In this document: one piece after another, positions 60,602 to 64,000 of the stretch
Layout: the number at the start of each line of letters is the position of its first letter
Position numbering within the stretch: position 1 is the stretch's first letter
From: Treponema_I sp045631425
GTDB lineage: Bacteria > Spirochaetota > Spirochaetia > Treponematales > Treponemataceae
Direction of reading: 5' to 3'
DNA: 64,000 nt
Assembly (NCBI GenBank): GCA_045631425.1
Contig: JAZQUR010000011.1
Coordinates: 27,350 to 91,349 of the forward strand
Position numbers and translations under genes: made by a program
The notes under the pieces: model-generated
Databases searched by the model: none
What the model saw: the letters and a program-made list of their open reading frames with translations, nothing else
Told to the model about the DNA's origin: nothing

Positions 60602-62176
60602 TTATTTTGATAAATATTCAAAAATTTCTTCAAAAAGTTTTTTTGTCTTGTTCAATAGTATATCAAAAAAATAATTTTTTTCACATTCCTTTGCTTTAAC
60701 ATATTGAATATAATCAGTGTAAGATGCGATTTTGAACCATTCTTCTTGAGTGGATTTATGATTTTGTAGAATTTTTTCTAATTCTGATTTGTAAAAATCA
60801 ATACAAATTTGAATATTGATTTTTTTATCTTGTGAAAAATGATTTTTTATTATGGATTTCTCATCAGAGGATTTTGGAGAATTCTTTTGAGTTAGTTTTT
60901 CTCTTGCTATTAAATCATGTCTCGAAATATCAGATAAATTTGGAATTTGCTTCAAATTATCCTTTTCAGAGGTGATTCTAAAAACTCGCTGGTAAAAATT
61001 TTCATTTCGAGTGGCAAACCAGTTCCTATATATTTCTAGACTTTCATTTGAAAATGAGCTTGGGCAAATTCTTTGTTCTTTTGAACGTAACTTACTGTCT
61101 TGTAAACAATTATCATTTTCAAGTTGATTTGGTTGTGTATGAGAATATCCTTTTGAAGATGCCAAATCAAGCCCTGTGAAGTAAACATTTTTTTTTGAAA
61201 GTAAAATTCCAAGTTCTGCGGCGGTTCCGCTTACTGTCCCGTTTCTAGAAGCTGGTAAAAAATCCATTTTCAAAAAGTTCATAAGCTTGGAATCAGTTGA
61301 ATCCATATAATTCAGCGGGATAATTGGATTGGTTTCCAAAATTTTTGTTGAAAGATTTGCTTCTGGTGGTACCATAATTGGTATCTTCGAATATTTTGGG
61401 TTGGTTTCCAAAATCCGTAGATGTCGTTTTGCGTAATATCCTCCGTCTGTGGTTAAAATACAGTCCGGTATAATATCATTTGATAACAAAACAGCCACAC
61501 TTGAAGAAAGGGCCAGTAAAAATAAAGTTTCTCTGTATTCTTTGATAAAATTTAATTGATGATAAAGAGATGGACCAGAAGCTGTGATAAAAAAAGGTTT
61601 TAAAATCTTTTCTAAAAATATTTTTTTGTTTTCTTCATTTGACAAGTATAAATTTTTTGCAAATTTGAAAAATCTTAGAGAATTCTTTAGCCAAGTTTTA
61701 TTAAAATAACTTCTAGTTCCTATTAAAATCTTCGATTTGTCTAATGCATTTTTTATTGATGTCCAAGTTATTTCATATTCTTTGGAAAAAGGTTTTTCAG
61801 AGGGCTTCCAAGATAAAAATAAGCTAGAAAAAAGCTGTTCTTCACCAAAAAACTTAAACAATTCTTCTTGAAAATCAACGATATTTGTCTGTGATGTTAC
61901 GAAAAAAACTTTATCCCAACATTTGCTGTGTTTTTCAAAATCATAAGAATACTGAATTGCTGAAATTTTTGCTGCTGGGAAAACTTCTTTTAGAGAATTA
62001 TATAAATAAGGTAGACAAGGACCAGTTACAATGACATTTGTGGGAAGAAAATCGACATTTATGCTTTTTATAAATTTATTTGCTTCTTCTACAGGATTAT
62101 AGCGAGAGTGAAGTGGATAATCATCTATAGAACAAGTTAAATCACCTTTTTTACTTGTCGAAAAGATTATATCCAA
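60602..62176 (-). CDS. DUF115 (MptE-like / Maf-type) protein, paralogue B
   Basis: 524 residues. TTG start at 62176, immediately after the preceding stop, with CGGAGAG as ribosome site. Shares the DUF115 core with paralogue A: FFITASGPSLYHQLNFIKE, LLALSSSVAVLLSNDIIPDCILTTDGG, NGTVSGTAAELGILL and GLDLASSKGYSHTQPNQ. The GPSL loop is intact here and changed to ASPNL in A. The C-terminal 120 residues are charged and divergent. Tandem arrangement suggests duplication followed by specialisation on different acceptors or sugars. Confidence 0.75.
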   Translation of the reverse strand: MDIIFSTSKKGDLTCSIDDYPLHSRYNPVEEANKFIKSINVDFLPTNVIVTGPCLPYLYNSLKEVFPAAKISAIQYSYDFEKHSKCWDKVFFVTSQTNIVDFQEELFKFFGEEQLFSSLFLSWKPSEKPFSKEYEITWTSIKNALDKSKILIGTRSYFNKTWLKNSLRFFKFAKNLYLSNEENKKIFLEKILKPFFITASGPSLYHQLNFIKEYRETLFLLALSSSVAVLLSNDIIPDCILTTDGGYYAKRHLRILETNPKYSKIPIMVPPEANLSTKILETNPIIPLNYMDSTDSKLMNFLKMDFLPASRNGTVSGTAAELGILLSKKNVYFTGLDLASSKGYSHTQPNQLENDNCLQDSKLRSKEQRICPSSFSNESLEIYRNWFATRNENFYQRVFRITSEKDNLKQIPNLSDISRHDLIAREKLTQKNSPKSSDEKSIIKNHFSQDKKINIQICIDFYKSELEKILQNHKSTQEEWFKIASYTDYIQYVKAKECEKNYFFDILLNKTKKLFEEIFEYLSK

Positions 62177-63232
62177 TTAACTCTCCGAGAACAAAAATTG
62201 ATAAATTTCCTCTTCTTCCAATGAATTTCCTTCATAAGAAATTTCTAGAAGTGGATTTTCGATGGAAAAACATTCTTTTATCAATTTATTTAGCTTGTCA
62301 GTGTATTCGGTTAAATTAAGTTGAGTTTGTGCAAAAATAACATTTCTGATTTCCAACTCGTCTGTTACGTACCAAATATCACAATCTTTTTTTTCAGATG
62401 TGATAAAATGATATACAACGGAAAAAATGTGATAAAAGTCGTCAAATGAAACAGAATCTTGTAAATCTCGAAAAATTGATTTTAATGAAATTGTGTGTAA
62501 AAATCCTGTGTTAAATTTTGCAATTTCCGAAGAAACTGTGTCTTTAATTGTGTCTAAATTTTCATTTTCTTGGAAAAGAATATTTTGCTCAGTTAAATCA
62601 GCTAAAGTCACCAAATATTCTTTTAAATTTGGTAAAACCATTTCGATTGTTTCCAAATCCATGTAAGAATTTTGTGTGTCCTCTAAAATTAAAATGATTG
62701 CTGAAACATCTTCAGTGATTTCAAAGCGTTTTATGTGAATATGTTTTAGAAGTTGAGCATCATCTTCTGATAAAAGCTGATAAAAGGGACATAAATCTTC
62801 ACCAGAATATGACAACCATTCATTTCCTTTTAGTGTTCCATCCCAAAAATCAAATGTTGATACTGTTTCATTTCGAGAAGCAGTTTCAACGCCATAAGAA
62901 AAGATTGTTTTGTAAATATTTTCGTGAGGAAGAAGTACTAGAATCTTTTGTAATCCAACTTCACTAGCAAAATTTTTGAAGAAAATAAAAGGTTCATCAA
63001 TTTTGAATGGAACTTGATTTGGAGAAAAGTCTTCTTCAACAGTTTCTTCTTGATTTATTCCCATGATTTGCTCGTAAAGTTTTCTTTCGTTTTCGAGAAA
63101 TTCTTCTGCCTTTCCGAGCAAACCAATGGTATTTTCGTTTTCTGTAACTGAAGATTCAACTTCTGTTACTGTAGAAACAGTTTCTGTTGAGAAATTCAAA
63201 AAATTTTCACAAATCTTTTTGTATAAACCCAT
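62177..63232 (-). CDS. Unknown cytoplasmic protein of the DUF115 operon
   Basis: 351 residues, acidic, no signal peptide or membrane segment. After a Thr/Glu/Val-rich segment (about 15-35) it reads as a GAF/PAS-like alpha-beta mix (LQKILVLLPHENIYKTIFSYG; ITEDVSAIILILEDTQNSYMDLET; CDIWYVTDELEIRNVIFAQTQ), but I cannot assign a family. It starts 3 nt after the previous gene, with a weak ribosome site, so coupled translation is likely. Confidence 0.65.
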   Translation of the reverse strand: MGLYKKICENFLNFSTETVSTVTEVESSVTENENTIGLLGKAEEFLENERKLYEQIMGINQEETVEEDFSPNQVPFKIDEPFIFFKNFASEVGLQKILVLLPHENIYKTIFSYGVETASRNETVSTFDFWDGTLKGNEWLSYSGEDLCPFYQLLSEDDAQLLKHIHIKRFEITEDVSAIILILEDTQNSYMDLETIEMVLPNLKEYLVTLADLTEQNILFQENENLDTIKDTVSSEIAKFNTGFLHTISLKSIFRDLQDSVSFDDFYHIFSVVYHFITSEKKDCDIWYVTDELEIRNVIFAQTQLNLTEYTDKLNKLIKECFSIENPLLEISYEGNSLEEEEIYQFLFSES

Positions 63233-63235
63233 AAA

Positions 63236-64000
63236 TTAAGCTAGTCCTAATTCTGTAAAGAGTTTTTTGTATACTTCAAAGTGTTCTGATTTTGCAAACT
63301 CTTTGATTTTTTCATCTGGAAGACTTTCAAGTAGGTTATCCATATATTCTAGCACAGATTTTACGTCTTTCTTTAAGTCTTCTGGAAGTGTATCAACAGA
63401 TGATGTAGATGGTTTTTCTTCTGGTTCATCCAATGCTAAATCAGCGTTTACATCAACTTCTTCTTCTGATTCAGCCTTTAATCTTGCGTTGTTTAATTCT
63501 TCTAGTGTAATGCTTACTGGAGAATATTCAGACTCTGCTTTTTCTTCTTCTGCTGCAATTGCACTTTCGCAAATATCTTGGATTGAATCCCATTGACTGT
63601 TGAAAACTTCAGTTGTAGGTTCGTCGTCCATGTCATCATCTTCGTCTAATGCTGATAAAATATCATCATTTTCAATTTCTTCACATGCAACTGTTTCTTC
63701 AGAATCAGCTGGTTCTACAACTTCTTCGATTTCTTCTTTAGCAGGTTCCACTGTTAAAGCTTCTTTTTCTTCTAGGAAATCATGTGTAGAAGAGTCTACA
63801 ACAAATCCTTCATCTTCATTTGAAATTTCTGCTGGAACATCATCAATTTGTTCGTCAAAACTAATATTACTTAGTTCTGGTTCAACGATTTGTTCGTCAG
63901 AAATATCTAGAGCAGGGGAGTCTGAATCATCGTAGAAATTTTCATCATCATTTAGAGAAAGTGTTTCATCAGGTAGAATTTCTTCTTCATAATCTTCTTC
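63236..64000 (-). CDS. Highly acidic protein, C-terminal part (5' end off-window)
   Basis: Open from the window edge to the stop at 63236, about 254 residues; a GTG at 63751 is internal, not a true start, as the acidic frame continues upstream. Composition is dominated by Glu, Asp, Ser and Val (for example EEIEEVVEPADSEETVACEE), so mostly disordered. The last 60 residues form a helical module (LPEDLKKDVKSVLEYMDNLL; SEHFEVYKKLFTELGLA) resembling a docking helix bundle. First visible gene of the DUF115 operon. Function unknown. Confidence 0.7.
   Translation of the reverse strand, partial: EEDYEEEILPDETLSLNDDENFYDDSDSPALDISDEQIVEPELSNISFDEQIDDVPAEISNEDEGFVVDSSTHDFLEEKEALTVEPAKEEIEEVVEPADSEETVACEEIENDDILSALDEDDDMDDEPTTEVFNSQWDSIQDICESAIAAEEEKAESEYSPVSITLEELNNARLKAESEEEVDVNADLALDEPEEKPSTSSVDTLPEDLKKDVKSVLEYMDNLLESLPDEKIKEFAKSEHFEVYKKLFTELGLA

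Noticed and set aside
63267..63935. Plus-strand Ser-rich frames opposite the acidic gene
   Set aside because: Poly-Ser frames are the mirror of Glu/Asp-rich codons on the minus strand.
1..64000. CRISPR arrays, insertion sequences, phage genes, attachment sites
   Set aside because: No regularly spaced repeats, transposase or integrase motifs, or tRNA-associated duplications were found on reading.

Overview
The window is AT-rich and gene-dense and reads as chromosome of a saccharolytic spirochaete of the genus Treponema. Evidence: an endoflagellar gene set (FliA/sigma-28, FlhA, FlhF, FlhG, FliS, a FlgN-like chaperone, tandem DUF115/Maf-type proteins), the treponemal run murG-cvpA-holB-like-atoS/atoC-like, a DUF4954 protein, a eukaryote-type isoleucyl-tRNA synthetase, a BspA-like leucine-rich-repeat lipoprotein, and GH13/GH20/GH94 carbohydrate genes typical of gut or oral treponemes. 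The species cannot be fixed from sequence alone. No phage, insertion sequence, CRISPR array or rRNA was seen.

Layout. 0-4 kb: end of an acidic protein, then fliA, a Jag_N-FapA fusion, a small hydrophilic protein and a SwrB-like membrane protein, followed by tRNA-Phe with its own promoter and terminator. 4.3-10.7 kb: orphan ilvH diverging from a ROK regulator, then intracellular glycan genes (pullulanase, hexosaminidase) and an M23 lipoprotein. 10.7-14.2 kb (minus): xseA-xseB-mutL. 14.3-18.6 kb: flhA-flhF-flhG. 18.7-24.4 kb: GH94 phosphorylase and hflX, with a convergent DUF4954 gene. 24.6-35 kb: an envelope set of a TPR/coiled-coil secreted protein, a 1,520-residue receptor ending in a PP2C (SpoIIE/RsbU) phosphatase, and an M16-like protein lacking its zinc motif. 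35-36 kb (minus): fliS and a FlgN-like gene behind a near-consensus sigma-28 promoter. 36-40.6 kb: BspA-like lipoprotein. 40.8-50.2 kb: ftsH, then a seven-gene overlapping operon (TIR/NDT-like-ankyrin, murG, cvpA, holB-like, histidine kinase, NtrC-type regulator, galM). 50.2-53.5 kb: rex and an RlmK-like methyltransferase, diverging from a MATE transporter. 53.6-57.7 kb: ileS and a lipoprotein. 57.8-64 kb (minus): a five-gene operon with two DUF115 paralogues and a degenerate GGDEF protein; its first gene runs off the window.

How the parts connect. FliA encoded at the left edge probably transcribes the fliS operon through the sigma-28 site at 35971-35997, whereas flhA has a sigma-70 promoter, as expected for an early flagellar gene. 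The ROK regulator lies beside pullulanase, whose predicted start point carries a palindrome, so local sugar control is plausible.

The best leads for something not already described are: (1) two intergenic hairpins (20.9 and 24.6 kb) that share sequence and show paired compensatory changes; (2) a repeated promoter arrangement in which the -10 box lies 6-7 nt before an ATG with no Shine-Dalgarno sequence, implying leaderless mRNAs for at least seven genes; (3) the TPR / propeller-PP2C / pseudo-M16 gene set; and (4) the DUF115 operon with its degenerate GGDEF membrane protein. Only the sequence itself was used; family names rest on recognised motifs, not on searches.
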